From Streptomyces sp. NBC_00425 (GTDB taxonomy: Bacteria > Actinomycetota > Actinomycetes > Streptomycetales > Streptomycetaceae), in NCBI RefSeq assembly GCF_036030735.1, contig NZ_CP107928.1:9486001-9550000 (forward strand): a stretch of 64,000 nucleotides of DNA, written 5' to 3'. A model generated the notes under the pieces. That model did not search any database, was not told the origin of the DNA, and worked only from the letters and a program-made list of their open reading frames with translations. Made by a program: the position numbers and the translations under genes. Numbering within the stretch: the first letter of the stretch is position 1; the number at the start of each line of letters is the position of its first letter. Positions 8,223 through 16,422 of this stretch are shown here, in pieces.

Positions 8223-9167
8223 TCACGCTCCCGCCGCGTGGCGATCGACCAGGCCGTTGAGCAGCGCGGCCGCGGTAGTCGAGTCGTCGACGGTGACCAC
8301 GTATTCGCGTCCCTCCGCCGTGCGGACCGAGAGCGCCTCCCCCGATCGCAGGACCACGCCCCGCCGGTTCGGTCGTATCCGATAGCCCCAGCCGCCGAAG
8401 TCTCCCATGGCATTGATCTGGACGCTGCTTGCGCTGACGATGCTGCGGAGCGGCAGGGCCAGCCGGGGCCTGGGCAGGACCGTCGAGGCAACAGAAACTC
8501 CGCGCCGGTCGACGGTTACCCGGACACCGGCGAAGGGTGCGCACGTGAGGCCGAGGAGGAGCGGCAGCAGTCCTACCTGCCACAGGCCGAACGTCACGGC
8601 GAACAGCCCGCTGAGGGCGACGACGCCGGCCGGGATCAGGAGTGCGCGGGAGGTTACGGTGCGGCTCCAGGCCGCGGTTTCGCCCTCGGTCAGCACTAGC
8701 GCAGGGGATAGCCTCGCGGGCGCGGAGCCCGGGACGCCACTCGTCAGCCACCAGACCAGCGTGCCGGTGGCCACGCCCGCCAGCAGTAGTACGGCCATGT
8801 GCCACATCGGCAGTTGTACTTGGGCCGGATCCTGGACGTCCGTGTTGAAAAGGACGGTGAGGACTAGCGGGTAGCCGAGCGTGACAGCTGTGCCGGCACC
8901 GACCGCGGCGGTCAACCTCCCCCCAGGGCTCTCCTTGGAGACCAGGGCCAGCACTGTGAAAAGCAGTCCGAGACCAACGAGCAGGCCACTGCCGATCCAT
9001 AGCGCGGCGGTCCGACTCGTGAAGCCGTCAGCCTCACCATCCCCCGAGAAGTGGGTGGCGATCCGTCCGGGCAGCCGGTCGTAGCTCGCCAGGAAGACAC
9101 CGACGTAGGCGGCGGTAGCGACGCCGAACGGAACGGCCGTCAGGGCGCACCTGCGAAGGACGGTCAT
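8223..9167 (-). CDS. DUF1648-type polytopic membrane protein
   Basis: 314 residues starting at ATG 9167, directly behind an AGGGAGA ribosome site (an upstream ATG at 9194 is possible but overlaps the operator). The N-terminal region has the DUF1648 pattern: a transmembrane segment, SYDRLPGRIATHFSGDGEAD and a second segment. Further hydrophobic helices follow at about 95-120, 125-150, 190-205 and 210-230, then a soluble C-terminal domain with VTVDRRGVSVASTVLPRPRL and the end segment YVVTVDDSTTAAALLNGLVD. Role unknown; such proteins commonly pair with YtrA-type GntR regulators as here. Confidence 0.75.
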   Translation of the reverse strand: MTVLRRCALTAVPFGVATAAYVGVFLASYDRLPGRIATHFSGDGEADGFTSRTAALWIGSGLLVGLGLLFTVLALVSKESPGGRLTAAVGAGTAVTLGYPLVLTVLFNTDVQDPAQVQLPMWHMAVLLLAGVATGTLVWWLTSGVPGSAPARLSPALVLTEGETAAWSRTVTSRALLIPAGVVALSGLFAVTFGLWQVGLLPLLLGLTCAPFAGVRVTVDRRGVSVASTVLPRPRLALPLRSIVSASSVQINAMGDFGGWGYRIRPNRRGVVLRSGEALSVRTAEGREYVVTVDDSTTAAALLNGLVDRHAAGA

Positions 9168-9183
9168 GACTCTCCCTCGGAAC

Positions 9184-9208
9184 ATTGTTCTCATTGAAGT
9201 AGAACAAT
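9184..9208. promoter_or_regulatory. Probable GntR/YtrA operator
   Basis: ATTGTTCT and AGAACAAT are perfect 8-bp arms around a 9-base spacer, ending 17 bases upstream of the membrane-protein start on the minus strand. A second small palindrome, GAACA-T-TGTTC, overlaps the left arm. Position and symmetry fit autorepression by the operon's GntR product. Confidence 0.6.
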
Positions 9209-9259
9209 CTCAGCCTACTTCAGCGTCGCCCGCCTTCAAGACCCTCTCCTGAAGCTGCG

Positions 9260-9466
9260 TCAAGCGACAGGTAGACGGACAGGGTTGGGCCGTGCCACAA
9301 ACACAGCAGCCGGCTCCGGCTCCCTGAAGGACCAGTCGAGGGCGACCCAGGCGTCGACGCTACCGGCGGCCTTCTCGGCTTCGACCAGTGCGAGCAGCCG
9401 GTCCCGGGTCTCGTGAGTGACGTGACGGCTGAAGGTCATCGCGGTGCGCACCGCCGGGTCCGCCAT
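9260..9466 (-). CDS. Small hypothetical protein
   Basis: 68 codons from ATG 9466 (a GAAGG sequence lies just upstream), with residues MTFSRHVTHETRDRLLALVE followed by an acidic helix and a Pro-rich end. No family is recognised. Codon-position GC is coding-like but the ORF is short, so it may not be a gene. Confidence 0.35.
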   Translation of the reverse strand: MADPAVRTAMTFSRHVTHETRDRLLALVEAEKAAGSVDAWVALDWSFREPEPAAVFVARPNPVRLPVA

Positions 9467-9598
9467 GTGTGTCGACCTTCGGCCCACCGGACAGACCGAG
9501 TGACGGGGTGCGCCGCCCCTGTCGCTTCGGGAGTGCAGGGCCGGCGTGAGGGGTGGGGTCATCTCGCGCCGGACAGTACGGATCGAGGGCTCCTGCGT

Positions 9599-10558
9599 CT
9601 ACTTGGATTCGACCCGTCCGAGTGGGTCGGTGCCGGTCAGCAGTGCGTCACGTGCCGTCTGCCAGGCGGGGTTGCCGGGGTAGAGCTCGCTGCGCAGGTA
9701 GGCACAGGTGAGGTGGGCGACCGTGGCGACCCGTTCGGGGTTCTCGTCGGTGGTCTCGGCGACGTCGTATCCGGAGATCCCGCCCAGCCCGTGTTCCGCA
9801 TCGGACAGGGTGAGCAGGGACTTGGGACCCGGGGCGAGGACGTACGGGTCGGTGTGCCAGCTGGGGCCCTGAACGGTGAGGAAGGCGGAGTCGTCCTTGT
9901 CGCCGGCGACTACGAGCGTGGGCGTCGTCATCTTTGAGAAGTCGGTGGTCAGGAAGAAGGAGTAGTTCTCGACGGTGAACTCGGTCAGGGCATCCCCGCC
10001 ACGGCCGGGCGCGGCGAGCAGTACGCCGGCCTTGATCCGGGAGTCGGACAGGTCCAGTTCCGTTCCGTTGTGGGGGTCGGTGAGCCGGGCGCCGAGGAGC
10101 AGGCTCGCGGTGTGACCGCCCATCGAGTGCCCGGCGACAGCGACTCGGCTGGGGTCGAGGCGGCCGGCGAGCTGCGGGACGGCGGTCTCGACCATGCCGA
10201 GCTGATCGAGGATGCGCGTCATGTCCTCGGCCCGGGTGCGCCAGTGCGCAGCAGCCCCAGGGGCGTGGGAATCAAGGCTCAGCGTCCTGGAGTCCAGATG
10301 GGTCGGCTGGATCACGACGAAGCCGTGTGCCGCCCAGAAGTTCGCGAGCGGGGCGTAGCCGTTCAGGGAGGAGAGGTTGTTGGAGAAGCCGAGGCCGTGC
10401 GAGAGGAGGATGACCGGCAGCTCGCTCCCGGTCATCGGAGCGGAGACGCGCACCTGCAAGTCCACTGCCCGGTCGGCAGCCGGCAGCACCACCGGACTGA
10501 CGGAGACGACCGCAGCCGGTGCGCTGGAGGTGTCGGCTGTGTAAGCAGGTTCACTCAT
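9599..10558 (-). CDS. Alpha/beta hydrolase (chlorophyllase/PAF-acetylhydrolase-like)
   Basis: 319 residues, ATG 10558 preceded by AAAGG. The fold is clear: an oxyanion-side motif LPVILLSHGLGFSNN (about 47-61), the nucleophile elbow VAVAGHSMGGHTASLLLGAR with Ser in GHSMG (about 146-152), an acid-bearing strand TPTLVVAGDKDDSAFL (about 216-231) and a late His in SDAEHGLGG (about 259). Related secreted or cytosolic hydrolases cleave esters. No signal peptide is seen. It is divergent from the TetR gene to its right, sharing a 161-base control region with a pair of direct repeats, so the TetR protein probably represses it. The substrate is unknown. Confidence 0.8.
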   Translation of the reverse strand: MSEPAYTADTSSAPAAVVSVSPVVLPAADRAVDLQVRVSAPMTGSELPVILLSHGLGFSNNLSSLNGYAPLANFWAAHGFVVIQPTHLDSRTLSLDSHAPGAAAHWRTRAEDMTRILDQLGMVETAVPQLAGRLDPSRVAVAGHSMGGHTASLLLGARLTDPHNGTELDLSDSRIKAGVLLAAPGRGGDALTEFTVENYSFFLTTDFSKMTTPTLVVAGDKDDSAFLTVQGPSWHTDPYVLAPGPKSLLTLSDAEHGLGGISGYDVAETTDENPERVATVAHLTCAYLRSELYPGNPAWQTARDALLTGTDPLGRVESK

Positions 10559-10648
10559 GACGAGACTGCCTTTCGATGGCCCCTGCCGTCGGCTGCGTGC
10601 GACCGGCGGTAGGTATGGCGGAGTGCCCGCACTCAGCTAAACTGAAAG

Positions 10649-10686
10649 CGGATCGTTGTTCCACTTACGATACGGATCGCTGTTCC
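10649..10686. promoter_or_regulatory. Direct repeats in the hydrolase/TetR divergent promoter
   Basis: CGGATCG(T/C)TGTTCC occurs at 10649-10662 and 10673-10686, 24 bases apart, differing at one base. They lie between the divergent starts and are candidate binding sites for the TetR-family product. Confidence 0.45.
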
Positions 10687-10719
10687 GTTTCGTCAACGGT
10701 CGATCGGAAGGAGAGTGTG

Positions 10720-11334
10720 GTGCCCACTGCTGGTCAGCCCAAGGGGGCGTCCGCCCGCAGCAAGCGAGCAGACGCGGTGCGCAACCAGCAGACGCTGCTG
10801 GATGCCGCCGCGGAGGTGTTCGTGACCTCGGGGATCGACGCACCGATCCGGGAGATCGCGGCCCGGGCGGGCGTCGGCCTGGGGACGCTCTACCGCCACT
10901 TCCCGACCCGGGCGGACCTCGTCACCGCCGTCTATCGCCATCAGATCGAGGCATGCGCCGAGGCCGGCCCGAAACTGCTGGCCGACGCCGCCTCCCCGTT
11001 CGAGGCGCTGTGCCGATGGGTCGACCTCTTCGTGGACTTCCTGGTCACCAAGCACGGACTCGCCGACGCCCTGCAGTCCGACAGCGACCGCTTCGCCGCG
11101 CTGCACACCCACTTCCTTGACCGCTTGATGCCCGTCTGTGCCGAACTCCTCGACGTCGCGGTCGATGCCGGCGATATCAGGCCCGGCGTACAGCCCTATG
11201 AGCTGATGCGCGGTATCGGCAACCTCTGCATCGGACAGGACAGCGACCCCCGCTATGACCCCCGTCGGCTGATCGAACTGCTCCTCCAGGGACTGCGGCA
11301 ACCGCGCGCACATGGCGGAGAGGACATCCGGTAA
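10720..11334 (+). CDS. TetR-family transcriptional regulator
   Basis: 204 residues from GTG 10720, six bases after GGAAGGAG; the GTG just upstream at 10717 would leave too little spacing. The helix-turn-helix occupies about residues 18-62: QQTLLDAAAEVFVTSGIDAP, IREIAARAGVGLGTLYRHFP and TRADLVTAVYRHQIEA. The C-terminal ligand/dimerisation domain resembles the SbtR-like group (FVDFLVTKHGLADAL, CAELLDVAVDAGDIRPGVQP, YELMRGIGNLCIG). It is transcribed away from the alpha/beta hydrolase and probably controls it and itself through the repeats at 10649-10686. The inducer is unknown. Confidence 0.88.
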   Translation: MPTAGQPKGASARSKRADAVRNQQTLLDAAAEVFVTSGIDAPIREIAARAGVGLGTLYRHFPTRADLVTAVYRHQIEACAEAGPKLLADAASPFEALCRWVDLFVDFLVTKHGLADALQSDSDRFAALHTHFLDRLMPVCAELLDVAVDAGDIRPGVQPYELMRGIGNLCIGQDSDPRYDPRRLIELLLQGLRQPRAHGGEDIR

Positions 11335-11459
11335 CCCCCTCCGTCCCGCATCCCGGCAAACGCCGCTCCCACCGCAATCTCGGCTGAAGCCCTGCTGAGC
11401 CATTCGCCGCGCAGAGCGAGGAACCCTGTCTAGTCCGCCGACCTTCCCGGTGTGACCAC

Positions 11460-11800
11460 ATGCTGACCGACGTCGACCCGGTCGAGGTCAGGGTGTTCCG
11501 CGACATGACCGGCAGCTTCGAGCCGCAGATCGTCATGAAGAGGCAGCGCCGGCTGACCGGAGTGGACGAGATGGTGCTGTCCCTGTCCGCGAAGGGCCTC
11601 ACGCACGGGGAGGTCTCCGCGCACCCGGCCGGGGTCAAAGGGGTCGAGGTCTCGAAGCAGGCCATCTCCACGATCACCGACAAGGTGATGGCGAGCATGG
11701 TCGAATGGCAGAACCGCCCGCTGGACCGCGTCTACCCGGTCCTGTTCGTGGCCGCCATCAACGTCAAGATCGAGATGGTCGGGTCGCGAACGGGCCGATT
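11460..11800 (+). pseudogene. IS256-family transposase internal fragment
   Basis: Codons from 11460 read LTDVDPVEVRVFRDMTGSFE, PQIVMKRQRRLTGVDEMVLS, LSAKGLTHGEVSAH and ISTITDKVMASMVEWQNRPL, then DRVYPVLFVAAINVKI. This is the region of IS256-type transposases around the first catalytic Asp. In intact members the segment reads VLFVDAI; here the Asp is Ala, which alone would kill activity. After KI the frame shifts (RDGRVANGPI lies in another frame) and similarity stops at about 11800, where an unrelated reversed XRE gene fragment begins. Confidence 0.7.
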
Positions 11801-12202
11801 CCACGCCGGGATGTCGAGTCGCCGGTCGACGACGTAGGCGGGCACGGCGAGGGCGTCGAGCAGATGCTGCACGCTTGGCCGAAGTCGCTGCAACGGCGGC
11901 ACGGTCTCCGTCGCTCTCTGCCGCTCCGGCTGGGCCGGCCGGAACAGATGCTCCCGCTCCTCCTCGCCCAGCCGAAGGGCGCGGGCGACGGCGTCCAACT
12001 CCCCGGTCGGCATGGTCTCGCCGTATCCCTGCTCCTGGCGCGCGTAGTAGGCGTACGACACCCTCGCCGGCTCCTCGCGCCGCAGTCCGGGAACCCTCCG
12101 TCGCCCGTACGTGGGCATTCCCCCGCCCTCGGGCTTGAGCCGGGCCCTGCGCGAACGCAGGAACTTCTTCAACTCGGTGCGCCGGTCGAGTCTGGACGTC
12201 AC
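11801..12202 (-). pseudogene. XRE/MmyB-type regulator, truncated
   Basis: From GTG 12202 leftwards the protein starts TSRLDRRTELKKFLRSRRAR and MPTYGRRRVPGLRREE, a classic start of the Streptomyces XRE regulators with a C-terminal MmyB-like ligand domain. The second half of the helix-turn-helix is damaged: several residues expected between the RREE motif and YYARQEQG are missing. The chain goes on through GELDAVARALRLGEEEREHL and LLDALAVPAYVVDRRLDIPA, then loses family similarity at about 11800, exactly where the IS256 fragment starts. About 150 residues of the MmyB domain are lost. Confidence 0.65.
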
Positions 12203-12701
12203 TTGGTCACCGGGCGCCACATGCGAAGGCGTCGGATGTAGGAGACCGAGCCGAACACGCCGTCTCCCCAGGTAGCCGCGGCCTTGAGGAGCAGTTCGGG
12301 AACCGCGCGCATGCGTGGGACGCTCGCGCCGGGAACCGCGGCTGCGTCGGACCGCGCTGCCGTCGGAGGTGGAGATCCGCGCCGGGCCCTTGGTGTGACG
12401 GGCGGCGGGAAGTGGTTGCCGGTTGTGCCGCTGCCAAAGGGCGACGTCAGGCTCCAGGAAGGCCCAGGCGCCGTCGGCAAAGGAGTACGTCTGCACGCCC
12501 CGTGCCTCCAGCGCAGCGGTCTTCTTGTTTCCGTCCGCTGCGGGCCAAGATCGGCCGCGACCGGATCGAGACGGTCCGCGGCAAGTTCCCTGACCCGCAC
12601 GGTTCCGCGTCGGACAGCACTGTCGCCGATGTGCCCACGGGACGGCGCCTGACGGCGCCGGGCACCCGCGACGAGCTGCGCATCGTGCTCGCGACGGATC
12701 C
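12203..12701. other. Scrambled gene-free stretch
   Basis: Short coding-like scraps occur on both strands: on the minus strand VPELLLKAAATWGDGVFGSV ending near 12199, and FADGAWAFLEPDVALWQRHN near 12470; on the plus strand KIGRDRIETVRGKFPDPHGS near 12560. None extends into a full gene and I do not recognise their parents. The stretch looks like rearranged remains bordering the catabolic island. Confidence 0.35.
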
Positions 12702-12749
12702 TTGACCCAGGGTCGGCACTCCACCATGCTGTGTTGCGGTACACGCGAT
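12702..12749 (+). promoter_or_regulatory. Island-type promoter/operator for mscR (first copy)
   Basis: TTGACC (12702-12707), 17 bases, CATGCT (12725-12730), then GTTGC at 12733, the left arm of GTTGC-N7-GCAAC with a degenerate right arm (GCGAT). The same -35/-10/GTTGC layout and an identical CATGCT recur upstream of the GbcA-type gene at 19544. Confidence 0.6.
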
Positions 12750-12802
12750 GAGTATCGCAATAAGGAACTTTAATCAGCTCTCGAACCAGCCGAGGAGTGG
12801 CC

Positions 12803-13888
12803 ATGGCTCACCAGGTCCGTGCTGTCGTCGCGCGGGGCAAAGGCGCCCCTGTCAGCCTGGAAACGATCGTCGTACCGGACCCGGGCCCGGGTGAGGCGCT
12901 GGTGAAGGTGGAGGCCTGCGGGGTCTGTCACACCGACCTGCACTACCGGGAGGGCGGCATCAACGACGACTTCCCCTTCTTGCTCGGCCACGAGGCGGCG
13001 GGTGTGGTGGAGTCCGTGGGCGAAGGGGTCACCGATGTCGCCCCGGGTGATTTCGTGATCCTCAACTGGCGTGCGGTGTGCGGCAGTTGCCGGGCCTGTC
13101 GGCGCGGGCGCCCCTGGTACTGCTTCAATACCCACAACGCCACCCAGAAGATGACCTTGCTCGACGGCACCGAGCTGTCTCCAGCACTGGGTATCGGCGC
13201 GTTCGCGGAGAAGACGCTGGTCGCCGCCGGTCAGTGCACCAAGGTGGACCGGGCCGCGTCGGCGGCGGTCGCCGGTCTGCTGGGCTGCGGGGTGATGGCC
13301 GGCATCGGCGCCGCGCTGAACACGGGGAACGTCGGCCGCGGCGACTCGGTCGCCGTCATCGGCTGCGGCGGAGTCGGGGCGGCGGCGGTCGTCGGAGCCG
13401 AACTCGCGGGCGCGGCGAAGATCATCGCGGTGGACATCGACGACCTCAAGCTGGAGACCGCCCGGAAGCTGGGCGCGACCCACGCCGTCAATTCCCGCGC
13501 GACGGACGCGGTCGAGGCGATCCGTGAGCTGACGGGCGGCTTCGGCGCCGACGTAGTCATCGAGGCGGTGGGCCGCCCTGAGACGTACAAGCAGGCCTTC
13601 TATGCCCGCGACCTGGCCGGCACGGTCGTCCTGGTCGGCGTCCCCACACCGGAGATGAAGCTCGAAATCCCCCTCCTCGACGTCTTCGGCCGCGGCGGCG
13701 CCCTGAAGTCCTCCTGGTACGGCGACTGCCTGCCCTCCCGCGACTTCCCCATGCTCATCGACCTCTACCTCCAGAACCGCCTGAATCTGGACGCCTTCGT
13801 GACGGAGACCGTCCAGCTCGACGAGGTGGAGAAGGCCTTCGCGCGCATGCGTCAGGGCGACGTCCTGCGTTCCGTCGTGGTCCTGTGA
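12803..13888 (+). CDS. mscR: S-(hydroxymethyl)mycothiol dehydrogenase (first copy)
   Basis: 361 residues from ATG 12803, behind GAGGAG. It is a zinc-dependent medium-chain alcohol dehydrogenase: catalytic-zinc ligands C42 ([15 protein letters not shown]) and H63/E64 (LLGHEAAG), structural-zinc cysteines C93, C96, C99 and C107, and NAD motif [10 protein letters not shown] near residue 195. The pattern matches mycothiol-dependent formaldehyde dehydrogenase, which oxidises the spontaneous adduct of formaldehyde and mycothiol to S-formylmycothiol. Demethylation of betaine and sarcosine releases formaldehyde, which explains its place in the island. A close paralogue is at 41889. The two can be aligned end to end without gaps. 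Confidence 0.88.
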   Translation: MAHQVRAVVARGKGAPVSLETIVVPDPGPGEALVKVEACGVCHTDLHYREGGINDDFPFLLGHEAAGVVESVGEGVTDVAPGDFVILNWRAVCGSCRACRRGRPWYCFNTHNATQKMTLLDGTELSPALGIGAFAEKTLVAAGQCTKVDRAASAAVAGLLGCGVMAGIGAALNTGNVGRGDSVAVIGCGGVGAAAVVGAELAGAAKIIAVDIDDLKLETARKLGATHAVNSRATDAVEAIRELTGGFGADVVIEAVGRPETYKQAFYARDLAGTVVLVGVPTPEMKLEIPLLDVFGRGGALKSSWYGDCLPSRDFPMLIDLYLQNRLNLDAFVTETVQLDEVEKAFARMRQGDVLRSVVVL

Positions 13889-13896
13889 CGGTTCAT

Positions 13897-13952
13897 GTCC
13901 GACGGTTGACGTCCGGCCGGTGATGTCCGGCCGTTGATGTCCGACGGGGTAC
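13897..13952. repeat. Four imperfect 14-bp tandem repeats
   Basis: Four consecutive 14-base units beginning GTCCG (13897, 13911, 13925, 13939), each of the form GTCCG(A/G)C(C/G)G followed by a variable TGAY end, lie just after mscR and before the formate-dehydrogenase-like gene. Function unknown; replication slippage is the simplest origin. Confidence 0.6.
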
Positions 13953-14100
13953 GGGGATGCATGGGACCACGCCCCGGCGCCCCGGCACTGTGTGTGCTGC
14001 ACAACTTCCTGGAGCCCCGTGACGGCGGCCCGCCCGAGAGACCGGGCCGTCCTTCGACGGAACGGCTCTGATTCCCCTATATCCCGGAGTGGCGCTTCAG

Positions 14101-16416
14101 ATGACTCGCAACGCACCTGTCGACGACCCCGGCGACGCCCGGCTGCGGGTCGGCCCCCCGAAGGAGTACGCCGCCGGCCTTCCCGCGGTCACCTCCTCTC
14201 TCCGGCACGCCGGCGAGCAGATGGGAGCCCGTCGGGGACTGCTCACCCTCCTCCGGGTCAACCAGAAGGAGGGCTTCGACTGCCCCGGCTGCGCCTGGCC
14301 CGAGCCGGAGCACCGGCACCGGGCGGAGTTCTGCGAGAACGGAGCCAAGGCGGTGGCCGAGGAGGCCACCGTGCGCCGGGTCACCCCTGACTTCTTCGCC
14401 CGGCACACTCTGGAGGACCTGCTCCCCGCCGGCGACTACTGGCTCGGCCAGCAGGGCCGTCTGACCCAGCCCATGTACCGCACGGCCGGCGATGACCGCT
14501 ACCGGCCGATCTCCTGGGACGACGCGTTCGCCGTGATCGCCCGTGAACTCGCTGCGCTCGACTGTCCTGACCAGGCGGCCTTCTACACTTCCGGCCGGGC
14601 GAGCAACGAGGCCGCGTTCGCGTACCAGCTCTTCGTTCGCATGTTCGGCACCAACAATCTGCCGGATTGCTCCAACATGTGTCACGAGTCCAGCGGTTCG
14701 GCGCTGACGGAGACGATAGGGATCGGCAAGGGCAGCGTCACCCTGGACGATCTCCACGACGCCGACCTCATCCTCGTGGTCGGTCAGAACCCCGGGACCA
14801 ACCACCCCCGGATGCTCTCCTCGCTGGAGACCGCCAAGCGCCGGGGCGCCCGGATCATCGCGGTCAACCCGCTTCCCGAGGCGGGGCTGCTGCGGTTCAA
14901 GAATCCCCAGCGGCCGTCCGGTGTCCTCGGCGGCGGTACCCGTCTGGCCGACCTGTTCCTCCAGATCAGGCTGGGCGGGGACCAGGCGCTGTTCCAGGCT
15001 TTCAACCGCATGCTGCTGGAGGCGGAGGAAGAGGCCCCCGGCACCTGTCTGGACACGCCCTTCATCGACCGGTACACACACGGCTTCCAGGAGTTCGCCG
15101 AGCACGCCCGCAAGGTGTCGTGGGACGAGATCCTGAAGGCCACCGGTCTGCCCGAGGAGGAGATCCGGGCCGCGTTCCGCGAGGTGCTGGCCGCCGAGAA
15201 GATCGTCGTCTGCTGGGCGATGGGCCTGACCCAGCACCGCCACTCGGTCCCCACCATCCGGGACGTCGTCAACTTCCTCCTGCTGCGCGGCAACATCGGC
15301 CGCACGGGCGCCGGCCTCTGCCCGGTGCGCGGCCACTCCAACGTGCAGGGCGATCGCACGATGGGCATCTACGAGAAGCCGGACGACGCGTTCCTGGACG
15401 CGCTCGGCGCCGAGTTCGCGTTCACGCCCCCCAGGCGCCACGGCCACGACGCCGTCGAGAGCATCCGCGCCATGCGCGACGGCGACGTACGGGTCTTCGT
15501 CGCCCTCGGCGGCAACTTCGTCGCTGCCGCCCCCGACACCGACCTCACTGAGCGGGCGCTGCGCAACTGCCGCCTCACCGTGCAGATCTCCACCAAGCTC
15601 AACCGCTCGCACGTCATCGCCGGGGAGCAGGCGCTCATCCTCCCGTGTCTCGGCCGCACCGAGGCCGACCTGAGGCCTTCCGGGCCCCAGTCGGTCACCG
15701 TCGAGGACTCCATGGGCATGGTGCACCTCTCCCGAGGGCGATTGGCTCCAGCCTCCGAGTACCTGCTGAGTGAGGTCGCGATCATCTGCCGGATCGCGCG
15801 GGCCGCGCTCGGGGAAGCGGGCTCCCACGTGCCCTGGGAGGAGTTCGAGAGCGACTACGACAGCATTCGCGCCCGCATAGCCCGCGTGATCCCCGGCTTC
15901 CAGAACTTCAACCAGCGGGTACGACGGCCGGGCGGCTTCGCGCTGCCCCACCCGCCGCGCGACGAACGCCGGTTCACCACTGCCACCGGGCTGGCCAACT
16001 TCACCGCAAACCCACTGGAGCGGCCCCATGTGCCGCCGGGGCGGCTGCTGCTCCAGACGCTCCGCTCCCACGACCAGTACAACACCACCGTCTACGGCCT
16101 GGACGACCGCTACCGAGGTATCCACCAGGGCCGCCGGGTCCTCTTCGTGCACCCCGACGACCTCGCCGACCGGGGCCTGGCCGACGGGGACCTGGTCGAC
16201 ATCGTCAGCGAGTACGACGACGGTGTGGAACGCAGGGCGCCCGCCTTCCGCGTGGTGCCCTACCCGACGCCGCGCGACTGCTGCGCCGCCTACTTCCCCG
16301 AGACCAACGTCCTCGTTCCTCTGGACTCCACGGCGGCGGTCAGCAACACCCCCACCTCGAAGTCGATCGTCGTCCGCCTGGAACCGGCCCCCTCCGGTCT
16401 GCCCACCGGGGTCTGA
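14101..16416 (+). CDS. FdhF/YdeP-family molybdopterin oxidoreductase (probable formate dehydrogenase)
   Basis: 771 residues from ATG 14101 (GTG 14089 is an upstream alternative). It is a large bis-MGD oxidoreductase of the YdeP type: N-terminal KEGFDCPGCAWPEPEHRHRA (about 60-79), HTLEDLLPAGDYWLGQQGRL, the molybdopterin core SGRASNEAAFAYQLFVRMFG and CSNMCHESSG (about 195-204), NPGTNHPRMLSSLETAKRRG, and a C-terminal dinucleotide-binding domain (LLLQTLRSHDQYNTTVYGLD). YdeP relatives lack the selenocysteine of E. coli FdhF. With mscR immediately upstream and fdhD in the same island, oxidation of formate from formaldehyde detoxification to CO2 is the likely job, but substrate is inferred. Confidence 0.82.
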   Translation: MTRNAPVDDPGDARLRVGPPKEYAAGLPAVTSSLRHAGEQMGARRGLLTLLRVNQKEGFDCPGCAWPEPEHRHRAEFCENGAKAVAEEATVRRVTPDFFARHTLEDLLPAGDYWLGQQGRLTQPMYRTAGDDRYRPISWDDAFAVIARELAALDCPDQAAFYTSGRASNEAAFAYQLFVRMFGTNNLPDCSNMCHESSGSALTETIGIGKGSVTLDDLHDADLILVVGQNPGTNHPRMLSSLETAKRRGARIIAVNPLPEAGLLRFKNPQRPSGVLGGGTRLADLFLQIRLGGDQALFQAFNRMLLEAEEEAPGTCLDTPFIDRYTHGFQEFAEHARKVSWDEILKATGLPEEEIRAAFREVLAAEKIVVCWAMGLTQHRHSVPTIRDVVNFLLLRGNIGRTGAGLCPVRGHSNVQGDRTMGIYEKPDDAFLDALGAEFAFTPPRRHGHDAVESIRAMRDGDVRVFVALGGNFVAAAPDTDLTERALRNCRLTVQISTKLNRSHVIAGEQALILPCLGRTEADLRPSGPQSVTVEDSMGMVHLSRGRLAPASEYLLSEVAIICRIARAALGEAGSHVPWEEFESDYDSIRARIARVIPGFQNFNQRVRRPGGFALPHPPRDERRFTTATGLANFTANPLERPHVPPGRLLLQTLRSHDQYNTTVYGLDDRYRGIHQGRRVLFVHPDDLADRGLADGDLVDIVSEYDDGVERRAPAFRVVPYPTPRDCCAAYFPETNVLVPLDSTAAVSNTPTSKSIVVRLEPAPSGLPTGV

Positions 16417-16422
16417 GGTCCG

